64,000 bases of DNA from Elioraea tepidiphila DSM 17972 (GCF_000378465.1 NZ_KB899931.1:1-64000), one strand, 5' to 3'; shown: positions 8,278 to 17,120, numbered from the stretch's first letter. Made by a program: numbers and translations. The notes: generated by a model not told the origin, from the letters alone.

Positions 8278-8306
8278 CTGACGCGTCAGAACCGGACGTA
8301 TGTCCG
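8278..8306. promoter_or_regulatory. Two palindromes in the divergent AAA+/YhaO control region
   Basis: CTGACGCGTCAG (8278-8289) is a perfect 12-bp palindrome and CGGAC-GTAT-GTCCG (8293-8306) is a perfect dyad, only 3 bases apart. They sit in the 130-base gap between the divergent starts at 8227 and 8358, where a shared operator would be expected. The WYL regulator is the obvious candidate binder, but the half-sites do not match the dyad at 6102-6117, so this is a guess. Confidence 0.5.
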
Positions 8307-8357
8307 ATCCCGTCGTCTTTGCCGACGCGGCCGGGTTCAGGCAGGCTTGCGCGGCCC

Positions 8358-9521
8358 ATGCCCGTGCGACTCCTTCACAGCTCCGACCTTCAGCTCGGCC
8401 GCGGCTTCGCCTTCGCCCCGCCGGAGACGGCGGCGGTGCTGGCGGCGGAGCGATTCGACGTGCTCGCTCGGCTGGCGCAGGCCGCGCGCGCGGCCGGTGC
8501 ACCGCGCCTGCTGATCGCCGGCGACGTGTTCGACAGCACCCAGCTCTCCGACCACACGCTGGACCGGGTGCTCGCGCGCATGGCGGCCGCTGCCGACCTC
8601 GTCTGGCACCTGCTGCCCGGCAACCACGACCCGCACCAACCCGGTGGCTTGTGGGAGCGGCTCGGTCGCAAGGGCTGGCCGCCGAACGTCCGCGCGCATC
8701 TCGACGCCGAGGCGGTTCCCCTCGATCCCGCGCCGGGCGAGCGGCCCGCCGTGCTGCTGCCGAGCCCGCTCGGCCATCGCCGCGTGCCGGGTGATCCGAC
8801 CGCTTGGATGGACCAGGCCGCGACGCCCGACGGCGCCCTGCGCATTGGCCTTGCGCACGGTGCGGTCGCGGGGTTCGGCGCCGAGGAGGGGGCGGAGGTG
8901 AACCCGATCGCGCCCGACCGCGCCGACCGCGCGGGACTCGCCTATCTCGCGCTCGGCGACTGGCACCGCACGATCCGCGTCGGCCCGGCCACCTGGTACA
9001 GCGGCACGCCGGAGCCGGAGCGGTTCCGGATCGATCCCGACGGCGATGGCACACGCTGCGGCGGCGGTTTCGCGCTCGCGGTCACGATCGACGGGCCCGG
9101 CGCGGTGCGGGTCGAGCGTGTGCCGACGGGGCGCTTCATCTGGCACCTCGCCGAGCCGGTGCTGGCGGAGGCCGCGGAGATCGACGCGCTCGCGGATCGT
9201 TTCCTCGCGATGCCGGACGCCGCCGACATCGTGCTGCGCCTCGCCCCGCGCGGCGCGCTGACGCTCGCAGGGCGCGAGCGCTTCCGCGACCGCATCGAGG
9301 AGACGCTCGCCGCCCGGCTGCGCTGGCTCGATCTCGACCTTGCCGGCCTGGAGGTGCGGCCCGAGGATGCCGAACTCGCCGCGATCGACCTGGAGGGCGC
9401 GGTGCGCAGCGCCGCCGACCGGCTGGCGGCGCTCGCGCGCGATCCGGCGTCGCCGCAGGCCGAGGCGGCGCGGCGCGCGCTGGTCGAGCTGTGGCTCATG
9501 CGCTCTCTCGCCAGGGGCTGA
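8358..9521 (+). CDS. YhaO-like DNA repair exonuclease (SbcD-type metallophosphoesterase)
   Basis: The 387-residue protein starts MPVRLLHSSDLQLG and shows calcineurin-like phosphoesterase motifs in order: D10-L-Q12, GDVFD near 55-59, GNHD at 88-91, then HGAV and GDWHR. These bind the two metals of Mre11/SbcD-type nucleases. The first motif is DxQ instead of the usual DxH, a variation I recall in some members of this group. It is followed 4 bases later by a YhaN-like ATPase, so the two form an SbcCD-like pair. The ATG at 8358 was chosen over an in-frame start 39 bases upstream because the nuclease domain begins immediately after it. Confidence 0.85.
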   Translation: MPVRLLHSSDLQLGRGFAFAPPETAAVLAAERFDVLARLAQAARAAGAPRLLIAGDVFDSTQLSDHTLDRVLARMAAAADLVWHLLPGNHDPHQPGGLWERLGRKGWPPNVRAHLDAEAVPLDPAPGERPAVLLPSPLGHRRVPGDPTAWMDQAATPDGALRIGLAHGAVAGFGAEEGAEVNPIAPDRADRAGLAYLALGDWHRTIRVGPATWYSGTPEPERFRIDPDGDGTRCGGGFALAVTIDGPGAVRVERVPTGRFIWHLAEPVLAEAAEIDALADRFLAMPDAADIVLRLAPRGALTLAGRERFRDRIEETLAARLRWLDLDLAGLEVRPEDAELAAIDLEGAVRSAADRLAALARDPASPQAEAARRALVELWLMRSLARG

Positions 9522-9525
9522 CGCG

Positions 9526-11919
9526 ATGAGGCTCGTCGCCGTTGAGGTCGAGGAGGTGCGCCGCTTCGCAGGCCGCTGGCGCGTCGGCCCTTTCGCGCCG
9601 GGGCTCAATGTGCTCGCGGCCGAGAACGAGGCCGGCAAGTCCACACTGCTTGCGGCGATTCAAGCGGCGATCTTCCTGCCGCATCGCAACGCGGCTGAGA
9701 CGCTGCGCCCGGTTGGTGGCGGCATCCCCAGAGTGCGGCTGGAACTGGCCGACAGTGCTGGGCAGTGGGTGATCTTCAAGCACTTCGCCGGCCGGACCGG
9801 GCGGGCGGAGGTGATCACGCCGGCGGGCGAGACGCTCACCGGCGAAGAGGCCGAACAGGCAATCCGCCGGCTGTTCGGTCTCGCCGCGGCGCGCGGCCGC
9901 GGCGAGACCGAACGCGGTGTCTGGGGCGCACTTTGGGTCGAACAGGGGCATTCCTTCGATCTCGCCCGGCTCGATGACCCGGCGCGCCGGACTCTGCGGA
10001 GCGCGCTGGAAGCCGAAGTCGGCACGGTCACTGGGGCGGCCGGCATCGCCCGGCTGCGCGCCGCGGTCGCCCACGAACTCGCCGCGTTCCAGTCGCCCGG
10101 CGGTCGTGAGACGCGAGGCCGACTGCGCACGGCACGCGACCGGCGCGACGAGCTGGACCGCGAGATCACCGACTTGGGGCAACGCCGCCGCGACGTCGAA
10201 ACCGATCTCGGCCGGCTCGCCGAGCTGCGCGACCAGCGCGCCCTGCGACTGGAAGCCCGCACCGAGCAGGCGTTCGAGCGCAAGCTCGACGAGGCGCGCA
10301 CCAAGCTCGGAGAACTCGACCGCGCGAAGGAACGTCGCGAGGCGGCCCTCCATGCAGCCCAGACCGCCGCGATCTTCGCCCAGGCGGCGGTACGGGAGCG
10401 GGATCAGCGCCAGCGCGACCGCGACGAATCGGGCAAGGCCGAGCAGGAAGCCGTCCGCGCCCGTGAAGCGGCGCAGGAAGCAACACAGGAGGCAGTAGCC
10501 GCGGAGGAAGAGGCCCGTCGCGCGGCGCTGCGGGCGGCGGCAACGACGGCGGTCGCTGCGGCACGCCAATGCCGCGACCGCGTCGATGTGCTGGCCAAGG
10601 TGGCCGACCGGCTACGGGCTGCCGGCGAGGCCGAGGCGCGGGCGCGACAGGCGCAGCCTACCGCGACGGCAAACGGCGCTGCGGCCGCGCTGGTGGTGCT
10701 GGCTGCTGTCCTCGCGGCGGTACCAGGCTTCGTGCCGGGGCTGGCGGAGGCGTGGTGGTGGGGTGTCGCGGCCGCCGTCGTTGCTCTGGCCGGTGCCGCG
10801 TTCCTATTCGCCCGCGCGCTCGGCCGACGCGCTGCGGCCCAGCGAGCACTCGCCACCACCGCAGCCGAGCGCGCCGCCGCGCAAGCCGCGGCCGAGGCCC
10901 TCGCTCCGGGCACGGAGATCGCCGCCGCCCTCGCCGGGGCCGAGGCGGAGGCGCAGCAGGCCGAGGCGCGCGCTCGGGAACTCGGCGACGAGGCCGGGCT
11001 TGCGGCGGAAGCGGTAGCCCCCCCGTCGGACGAGGCCAACGCGGCCCGGGCTGCGGCAGATCGAGCGGCACGCGAAGCGGAACGACGCTCGGCCGATGCC
11101 GAGGCCAAGGCAGAGGCCGCACGGCGCCTTGCCGACCGCCTCGGCGAGGCGCGCGCGCGCGAACCGGATGATGACCTCGAAGAACGGGTCCGGCGTCTCG
11201 ACGAGGATGCGAAGCGGCGGCAGGACGACGCGGCGGCGCTCGCCGTGCCGACGGCCGAGGAACGAGCGGCGATCAAGGCCGAGATCGCTCGTCTCGAAGC
11301 CGCTCGGAACACGGAGCGTGCCGAGGACCAGCGGATTGCCGACGAGATCGCCCGGATTGAAGGCGGGCTCGCCCGGATCGAGGCCGAGGGCCTCGACGAG
11401 CACATCGCCGCGGCCGAGGGCGAACGCGACCGTCTCCACCGCGAGCTCGACCAGCTCGAAACGCGCCGCGCCGCGCTCAATCTGCTCGACGAAACGTTGC
11501 GGCAGGCGGAAGAAGCGGCGACAGCCTCCTGGCTTGAACCAGTGACACGCACGCTCGCGCCGTGGCTGGACCAGCTGATTCCTGGCGCGCGCGCCACCCT
11601 CGACGAGGCGACGCTCCAGCCGGCCGGGCTCTCGCGCAGCGGCCGCGACGAAACCTTCGCCATCCTCTCGCGGGGCACGCAAGAGCAGATCGCGGTGCTG
11701 GTCCGCCTCGCCTTCGCCGAGATCCTGCGGCGGCAGGGACGGCCCGTCCCGGTGATCCTGGACGACGCGCTGGTGTTCTCCGACGATGACCGGATCGAAC
11801 GCATGTTCGACATCCTGAGCGCGGCGGCGGAGCGGATGCAGATCGTGGTGCTGACCTGCCGCACGGGCCTCTTTGCGCGGCTCGGTGGGCACAGGCTCGC
11901 ACTCGAGCACGTGTCATGA
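9526..11919 (+). CDS. YhaN-like SbcC-type ATPase with a membrane hairpin
   Basis: The 797-residue protein has an N-terminal ABC/SMC half with Walker A ENEAGKSTLL near residues 33-42 and a C-terminal half with the signature LSRGTQEQIAVL near 715 and Walker B VILDDALVFSDDD near 744. Between them lies a long, Ala/Glu/Arg-rich coiled coil. Instead of the SbcC/Rad50 zinc hook (CxxC), the coil is interrupted at about residues 383-431 by two hydrophobic segments with a W-W-W turn, which look like a membrane hairpin. That layout is typical of the YhaN group (COG4717). The partner nuclease is encoded just upstream. The next gene starts inside its stop codon (ATGA at 11916-11919). Confidence 0.85.
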   Translation: MRLVAVEVEEVRRFAGRWRVGPFAPGLNVLAAENEAGKSTLLAAIQAAIFLPHRNAAETLRPVGGGIPRVRLELADSAGQWVIFKHFAGRTGRAEVITPAGETLTGEEAEQAIRRLFGLAAARGRGETERGVWGALWVEQGHSFDLARLDDPARRTLRSALEAEVGTVTGAAGIARLRAAVAHELAAFQSPGGRETRGRLRTARDRRDELDREITDLGQRRRDVETDLGRLAELRDQRALRLEARTEQAFERKLDEARTKLGELDRAKERREAALHAAQTAAIFAQAAVRERDQRQRDRDESGKAEQEAVRAREAAQEATQEAVAAEEEARRAALRAAATTAVAAARQCRDRVDVLAKVADRLRAAGEAEARARQAQPTATANGAAAALVVLAAVLAAVPGFVPGLAEAWWWGVAAAVVALAGAAFLFARALGRRAAAQRALATTAAERAAAQAAAEALAPGTEIAAALAGAEAEAQQAEARARELGDEAGLAAEAVAPPSDEANAARAAADRAAREAERRSADAEAKAEAARRLADRLGEARAREPDDDLEERVRRLDEDAKRRQDDAAALAVPTAEERAAIKAEIARLEAARNTERAEDQRIADEIARIEGGLARIEAEGLDEHIAAAEGERDRLHRELDQLETRRAALNLLDETLRQAEEAATASWLEPVTRTLAPWLDQLIPGARATLDEATLQPAGLSRSGRDETFAILSRGTQEQIAVLVRLAFAEILRRQGRPVPVILDDALVFSDDDRIERMFDILSAAAERMQIVVLTCRTGLFARLGGHRLALEHVS

Positions 11920-13241
11920 CGCGCGGCCTGCCACCCTGGCTGGTCGCCGCAATGTTCGTGCTCGCCGCCTGCGCGCCGCTGATCCTGGCCCTCGCCTCCG
12001 GCGAGCCGCCCGAGGCGGTGCAGGCGGAGCTCGGCATCGGGCTCGGGCTCGCGTCCCTCGCGCTGATGCTGTTGCAGTTCGCGCATTCCGGCCGGCTGGA
12101 GACGATCGCCGGCCGGGTCGGCATCGACTGGACCATGCGGCTCCACCGCTCCGCGGGGATCGCCCTCGCCGCGATGGTGCTGCTGCACCCGGCCGCGTTC
12201 CTCGCGCCGCTGCTGCTGACGCAGCCCGGCCGCGCGCTCGACGGCCTGGTGCGCATGTTCGGCGCCGAGCGGATGCAGAGCGGCGTGATCGCGCTCGCGC
12301 TGCTGCTCGTCGTTGTGGCGGCCTCGCTCGCGCGCGCCCGTGTCGGCCTCGCCTATCAGCGCTGGCGGGCGCTGCACGCGGCACTCGGCCTCGCGGCCGC
12401 CGCCTTCGCGGTGCATCACGCGCTGCGCGTCGGGCTCTACAGCGAGGCCGCGCCGCTGCGCGGGTTCTGGCTCGGCGGGCTCGCGCTGGCGGCCGCGGCA
12501 TTGGTGTGGACCTGGGTCCTCAAGCCGCTGCGCGACGGCCGCGCGGGCTGGCGCGTCGCCGCCGTCGCCCCGCTCGGCCCCAACTACTGGGAGGTCGCGC
12601 TGGAGCGCCCTTCGCGCGCGCCGCTTCCCTTCGCCGCCGGCCAGTTCGCCTGGCTCGCCTTCGGCCGCCGCGCGCCCTGGGACGACAACCCGTTCTCGAT
12701 CGCCTCCGCGCCCGGCGATCCGCGGCTCGCCTTCGTCATCCGCGAGGCCGGGGATCTCACGCGCACGATCGGATCGCTGCCGATCGGATCGGACGTGCGG
12801 GTCGATGCGCCGCACGGCGCCTTCGTGCTCGACCCGCGCGAGCGGCGCGCCGTGCTGCTGATCGCCGGCGGAGCCGGGATCGCGCCGATCCTGTCGCTCT
12901 GGCGCGACCTCGCCAGCCGGCCGGATGCCGGCGCGGTCCGGCTCGTCTATGGCGCCTGGACGGCCGAACGCCTGCTCTACCGCGAGGAGCTCACGCGCAC
13001 GGCCGCCGAGAAGGGTTTCGGCCTCTTCCTCCGCGTGGACGAGGGGCCGCTCTGCGCGGGCGCGACGCGCGGCATCCTCGACGAGGCGATCCTGCGCGCG
13101 GCGATGGACGGCCTCGATCCGCACCGCACGGTGGCGATGGTCTGCGGACCGACACCGATGATGCTGGCGGTCGCGGCGAGCCTGGAGCGGCTCGGCCTGC
13201 CGCCCGCCGCGATCCGCTACGAGCGGTTCGACTATGACTGA
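11916..13241 (+). CDS. Ferric-reductase-like transmembrane flavoprotein
   Basis: The 441-residue product has about six membrane helices in the first 220 residues. These contain paired histidines (LHRSAGIALAAMVLLH and LHAALGLAAAAFAVHH) suited to bind two haems. An FAD-binding barrel (DDNPFSIASAPG) and a NAD-binding fold (LLIAGGAGIAPILSLW, VCGPTPMM) follow. This matches the ferric reductase / NADPH oxidase superfamily, which moves electrons from NAD(P)H across the membrane. It overlaps the YhaN-like gene by 4 bases, so it is probably cotranslated with the nuclease module, an unusual partner. A small hydrophobic gene overlaps its 3' end. Confidence 0.8.
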   Translation: MTRGLPPWLVAAMFVLAACAPLILALASGEPPEAVQAELGIGLGLASLALMLLQFAHSGRLETIAGRVGIDWTMRLHRSAGIALAAMVLLHPAAFLAPLLLTQPGRALDGLVRMFGAERMQSGVIALALLLVVVAASLARARVGLAYQRWRALHAALGLAAAAFAVHHALRVGLYSEAAPLRGFWLGGLALAAAALVWTWVLKPLRDGRAGWRVAAVAPLGPNYWEVALERPSRAPLPFAAGQFAWLAFGRRAPWDDNPFSIASAPGDPRLAFVIREAGDLTRTIGSLPIGSDVRVDAPHGAFVLDPRERRAVLLIAGGAGIAPILSLWRDLASRPDAGAVRLVYGAWTAERLLYREELTRTAAEKGFGLFLRVDEGPLCAGATRGILDEAILRAAMDGLDPHRTVAMVCGPTPMMLAVAASLERLGLPPAAIRYERFDYD

Positions 13242-13353
13242 GCGCGCGCCGATGCCGCGCGTGGAGCGGCGCATGCGCAACGGCGTGCGGCTGCTGCTCG
13301 GCGCGGTGTGGCTTGCGGTCCTGCTGTTCGCGCTCCGCGCGCTTGTTCTGTAG
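13234..13353 (+). CDS. Small single-pass membrane protein, unrecognised
   Basis: ATG at 13234 opens a 39-codon frame that overlaps the end of the flavoprotein gene by 8 bases and stops at TAG 13351-13353. The first half is basic (ERRMRNGVR) and the second half is a single hydrophobic helix (LLLGAVWLAVLLFALRALVL). Overlap and composition suggest a real small subunit for the membrane flavoprotein, but no family was recognised and the frame could be chance. Confidence 0.45.
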   Translation: MTERAPMPRVERRMRNGVRLLLGAVWLAVLLFALRALVL

Positions 13354-13357
13354 CGCG

Positions 13358-13645
13358 TCAGCGCCGCACGTGATTCGCCTCCAGCCACGCGATGATGGCC
13401 GCGCGCTTGCCGGCGTCCTCGGCGTAGTGGGTCTTGAGGAAGTCGTCCAGCGCGGCCTGCCGATCCGCCTGCGCGAGGTCGACGAAGCGGCGCATGAACC
13501 GCGTCGGCGTGCGGTGGCACGAGGCGCAGGCCTCCTGGTAGGCGGTCTCGCCCGGATCGGTCGCGCGCGGCTGCTGACCCATCGCCAGCGTCGAGACGGG
13601 CGCGGTCAGCGGCAGGGCGAGCAGGGCGGCGAGCACGATGCACAT
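13358..13645 (-). CDS. Small periplasmic c-type cytochrome
   Basis: The 95-residue product has a signal peptide (MCIVLAALLALPLTAPVSTLA) and one haem-binding motif, CASCH, near residues 40-44. A short helical region ends in IAAWLEANHV, like small class-I-type cytochromes. A Met ligand is not obvious after the motif, so the axial ligand is unsure. It is convergent with the ferric-reductase-like gene, with 4 bases between stops, and divergent from the ammonia-lyase gene. An electron-transfer link to the flavoprotein is possible but unproven. Confidence 0.75.
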   Translation of the reverse strand: MCIVLAALLALPLTAPVSTLAMGQQPRATDPGETAYQEACASCHRTPTRFMRRFVDLAQADRQAALDDFLKTHYAEDAGKRAAIIAWLEANHVRR

Positions 13646-13715
13646 GGACTATCTCCCTCCGGCGTTTCGCGGCAGTCTGACGCCTCCATCCGCCGTGCTC
13701 GTTGACCGAGGTCAA

Positions 13716-14894
13716 GTGACGCTCCTCCCGACCCTGCCGTTCCGCGTCCATCTCAATGCCGCCAAGGGGCGCGCCGGCGCACCGGTGCTCGACGAGGCGG
13801 GCTTCCGCGCCGCGCGTGGCGCGATCACCTGCTGGCCCGGATACGCGGCGACCCCGCTCGTCGATCTGCCGGGCCTGGCACGCACCCTCGGCATCGGCGC
13901 GCTGCGCTGGAAGGACGAGGGAGGGCGGTTCGGGCTCGGCAGCTTCAAGGCGCTCGGCGGGGCCTATGCGGTGGCGCGCCATCTGATCCGCACGCTCGCC
14001 GCGCGCGGGATCACGGCGACCGACGCGGACCTCGCCGCCGGGCGCCACGCCGCCCTGACCGGCGACATCACCGTCACCTGCGCGACCGACGGCAATCACG
14101 GCCGCTCGGTCGCCTGGGGGGCGCAGCGCTTCCACTGCCGCGCGGTGATCTACATCCACGAGACCGTCAGTGACGGCCGGGCGGCGGCGATCGCCCGCTT
14201 CGGTGCCGAGGTGCGGCGCGTGCCGGGCACCTACGACGACGCGGTGCGCCGCGCCGCCGAGGACGCGGCGGCGAATGGCTGGACCGTGGTCTCCGACACC
14301 TCCTATCCCGGCTACACCGACATCCCGCGCGACGTGATGCAGGGCTACCGCGTGATGGCGGACGAGGCCTTCGCGCAATGGACCGGTCCCGCACCGACCC
14401 ACCTGTTCGTGCAGGGCGGCGTCGGCGGCGTGGCCGCCGCGGTCGCCGCGCAGGCGGCGCTGCACTTCGGCGCGGACGGGCCGCGTCTGGTCGTGGTCGA
14501 GCCCGACCGGTTCGACTGCCTCTACCGCAGCGCGGTGGCGGGGACGCCCACCCCGTCGCCGCCCGGCCCCGACACGCTCATGGCCGGGCTCGCCTGCGGC
14601 GAGGTGTCGATCCTTGCCTTCGACGAACTCCTCTACCGCGCCGATGCCTTCATGGCCGTGCCCGACGAGGCGGTCGCGCCGGCGATGCGGGCGCTCGCGC
14701 GCGGGCAGGACGGCGATCCGGGCGTGGTCGCGGGCGAGAGCGCGGTCGCGGGGCTGATCGGTCTCGCGCTCGCGCTTGGCGATCCGACCGCCGCACCGCT
14801 CGCCCTTGATGCCTCCTCCCGCGTTCTGCTGTTCGGCACCGAGGGTGCGACCGATCCCGAACTCTACGCCCGGCTGGTCGGCGCGCCCGCTTGA
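13716..14894 (+). CDS. dpaL: Diaminopropionate ammonia-lyase
   Basis: The 392-residue protein is a fold-type II PLP enzyme. GGRFGLGSFKALGGAYA contains the PLP-binding lysine in the form typical of diaminopropionate ammonia-lyase (YgeX), and TCATDGNHGRSVAWGA and FVQGGVGGVAAAVA are the phosphate- and cofactor-binding loops. The enzyme converts 2,3-diaminopropionate to pyruvate and ammonia. The start is set at GTG 13716, with GAGG 6 bases upstream; GTG at 13695 is an alternative. A Bug-type receptor gene follows 59 bases downstream, hinting at use of an imported organic compound. Confidence 0.88.
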   Translation: MTLLPTLPFRVHLNAAKGRAGAPVLDEAGFRAARGAITCWPGYAATPLVDLPGLARTLGIGALRWKDEGGRFGLGSFKALGGAYAVARHLIRTLAARGITATDADLAAGRHAALTGDITVTCATDGNHGRSVAWGAQRFHCRAVIYIHETVSDGRAAAIARFGAEVRRVPGTYDDAVRRAAEDAAANGWTVVSDTSYPGYTDIPRDVMQGYRVMADEAFAQWTGPAPTHLFVQGGVGGVAAAVAAQAALHFGADGPRLVVVEPDRFDCLYRSAVAGTPTPSPPGPDTLMAGLACGEVSILAFDELLYRADAFMAVPDEAVAPAMRALARGQDGDPGVVAGESAVAGLIGLALALGDPTAAPLALDASSRVLLFGTEGATDPELYARLVGAPA

Positions 14895-14953
14895 CCGGGG
14901 TCGCGCGGCACCCCAGCCTCCAGGCAACGACAACAGCCCAGGGACCGTCCGCC

Positions 14954-15922
14954 ATGCTCACCCGTCGCACCCTGCTCGCGGCCACTCCGCTCGCGGCCCT
15001 GCCCGCCGCCGCGCGCGCGCAGGAATGGCCGAACCAGCCGATCCGCATGATCGTCCCCTTCGCCGCGGGCGGCCCGACCGACATCCCCGCGCGGCTGATC
15101 GCGGAGGAGATGAGCAAGCGCCTGCCGCAGCGCGTGGTGGTGGAGAACCGCACCGGCGCGGGCGCGCTGGTCGGCACCGAGGTGGTCGCCAAGGCGCCGA
15201 AGGACGGCCACACGATCCTCTACAGCACGGTCGCGCAGGCGGTGATGCCGTCGCTGTTCCAGCGCCTCACCTTCGACCCGGTGGCCGACTTCATCCCGGT
15301 CTCCCTGGTCGCGGTCGTGCCGATGATCATGATCGTCAACAAGGACCTGCCGGTGAACTCGCTCGCCGAGCTGATCGCGCTCCTGAAATCCAAGCCGGGC
15401 GAGTTCGACTACGGCTCGTCGGGCAACGGCGGCGCGGTGCATCTCGCCTCCGAACTGTTCCTGTCGATGAGCGGAACGAAGGCCAACCACGTTCCCTATC
15501 GCGGCTCCTCGGCGCTACTGCCCGACCTGATCGCCGGACGGATCGCGTTCAGCGTCGATGTCGCGGCAAGCGCGCTCGGCTACGTGCGCGACGGCCGTGT
15601 GAAGGGGCTCGCGATCTCCTCGAAGCAGCGCTCCAGCCTCGCCCCCGACCTGCCCACCTTCGACGAGGCTGGGGTGCCGGGTTACGAGGCCTACACCTGG
15701 CACATGGTGCATGTGCCCGCGGGCACACCGCAGGCGATCGTGACGCGGCTCAATCGGGTGGTGAACGAGTCCGCGGCGGTGCCCGAGGTGAAGAACCGCC
15801 TGCTCGAACTCACCGCCGAGGTGATCACGGACTCGACACCCGAGAGCGCGCGCGCGTTCCTGATCGCCGAGCGCGACAAGTGGGGCAAGGTGATCCGCGA
15901 GGCCGGGATCACGGTGAACTGA
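14954..15922 (+). CDS. Bug-family (tripartite tricarboxylate transporter) solute receptor
   Basis: A 322-residue protein opening MLTRRTLLAATPLAALPAAARAQ, an export signal with twin arginines. The mature part shows Bug/TctC signatures: PIRMIVPFAAGGPTDIPARL, VVVENRTGAGALVGTEVVA, HVPYRGSSALLPDLIAGRI and a late LPTFDEAGVPG. Such proteins bind organic acids in the periplasm. No TctA/TctB membrane genes are nearby, as is usual for the expanded Bug families of Acetobacteraceae and Burkholderiales. The quinone oxidoreductase gene starts at its stop codon (TGATG), so they share an operon. Confidence 0.9.
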   Translation: MLTRRTLLAATPLAALPAAARAQEWPNQPIRMIVPFAAGGPTDIPARLIAEEMSKRLPQRVVVENRTGAGALVGTEVVAKAPKDGHTILYSTVAQAVMPSLFQRLTFDPVADFIPVSLVAVVPMIMIVNKDLPVNSLAELIALLKSKPGEFDYGSSGNGGAVHLASELFLSMSGTKANHVPYRGSSALLPDLIAGRIAFSVDVAASALGYVRDGRVKGLAISSKQRSSLAPDLPTFDEAGVPGYEAYTWHMVHVPAGTPQAIVTRLNRVVNESAAVPEVKNRLLELTAEVITDSTPESARAFLIAERDKWGKVIREAGITVN

Positions 15923-16923
15923 TGCCCGTGCCCGACACGATGCGTCATGTCGCCTGCGCGGGGCATGGCGGGCCGGAGGTGATGAAGATCGTCTCCGGCC
16001 CGGTGCCCGAGCCGGGGCCGGGCGAGATCCTGATCGAGGTGCATGCCGCCGGCGTGAACCGTCCCGACATCCAGCAGCGCCGCGGCGCCTATCCGCCGCC
16101 GCCCGGGGCCTCGCCGATCCTGGGGCTGGAGGCGGCGGGCACGGTCGCGGCGCTCGGCGCGGGGGTGGAAGGCTGGAAGGTCGGCGATCCGGTCACCGCG
16201 CTCTGCAACGGCGGCGGCTACGCCGAGTATGTCGCGGTGCCCGCGCCGCAATGCCTGCCCCCGCCCGAGGGCTACGACCATCTGCACGCGGCCGCCCTGC
16301 CCGAGACCTATTTCACCGTCTGGGCCAACCTGTTCCAGCGCGGCCGGCTCGCGAAGGGCGAGACGGTGCTGATCCACGGTGGCTCCTCCGGGATCGGCAC
16401 GACCGCGATCCAGCTCGCGCGCGAGTTCGGCGCGCGGGTGTTCGCCACCGCCGGCAACGTGGACAAGTGCACCGCCTGCCTGCGCCTCGGCGCCGAGGCG
16501 GCGATCGACTACAACGCGCAGGATTTCGTCGAGGAGGTGAAGCGGCTGACGGATGGGCGCGGCGTCGATGTGGTGCTCGACATGGTCGGCGGCGACTACA
16601 TCGCGCGCAACCTCCGCTGTCTCGCGCTTGAAGGCCGGCTCGTGCAGATCGCCTTCCTGCAAGGCTCGAAGACGCGCGATTTCGACTTCCTGCCGGTGAT
16701 GACCAAGCGGCTGACGATCACCGGCAGCACCATGCGCCCGCGCACGACGGAGCAGAAGGGCGCGATCGCTGCGGAGCTGCGCGCGCGGGTCTGGCCGGTG
16801 CTGTCCGCGGGTCGCTGCAGGCCGGTGATCTACGGCACCTATGCGCTCGAGGACGTTGCCGATGCGCATCGCCTGATGGAGTCGAGCGCGCATATCGGCA
16901 AGATCATGCTGACGCTGCGCTGA
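15922..16923 (+). CDS. NAD(P)H quinone oxidoreductase (PIG3/zeta-crystallin type MDR)
   Basis: The 333-residue medium-chain reductase has the GroES-like N-terminal part (VHAAGVNRPDIQQRRGAYPP) and a Rossmann NADP fold with HGGSSGIGTTAIQLA near residue 155, the TP53I3-like form. It lacks the zinc-ligand cysteines of alcohol dehydrogenases. It would reduce quinones or enones with NADPH. The ATG at 15922 overlaps the stop of the Bug receptor gene. Confidence 0.9.
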   Translation: MPVPDTMRHVACAGHGGPEVMKIVSGPVPEPGPGEILIEVHAAGVNRPDIQQRRGAYPPPPGASPILGLEAAGTVAALGAGVEGWKVGDPVTALCNGGGYAEYVAVPAPQCLPPPEGYDHLHAAALPETYFTVWANLFQRGRLAKGETVLIHGGSSGIGTTAIQLAREFGARVFATAGNVDKCTACLRLGAEAAIDYNAQDFVEEVKRLTDGRGVDVVLDMVGGDYIARNLRCLALEGRLVQIAFLQGSKTRDFDFLPVMTKRLTITGSTMRPRTTEQKGAIAAELRARVWPVLSAGRCRPVIYGTYALEDVADAHRLMESSAHIGKIMLTLR

Positions 16924-17120
16924 CCCGGCATTCGCGCCCGGCGCGGCGGTAAGCACACGAGCGTGTGCCGATCCGGCACGTAACGTCTCAACAATGGACA
17001 TTCGCGCCACGGCACGACTCGTCCCTGGCTCCTGCGTCAGCGCGGCGTTAACCGCGGCTTGACGCTTTGCGGGTCACGATGCCCACAAGCCCACGGGGCA
17101 ACACGCTGGAAGGATGGGGT

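Noticed and set aside
10404-14933. Minus-strand open frame of 1,509 codons across the YhaN, flavoprotein and ammonia-lyase genes
   Set aside because: It is a Gly/Arg/Ala-rich shadow of GC-rich coding on the plus strand; it crosses several real genes and has no domain.
15922-16923. Zinc alcohol dehydrogenase for the MDR gene
   Set aside because: Lacks the structural and catalytic zinc cysteines; the NADP-binding motif fits quinone oxidoreductases.
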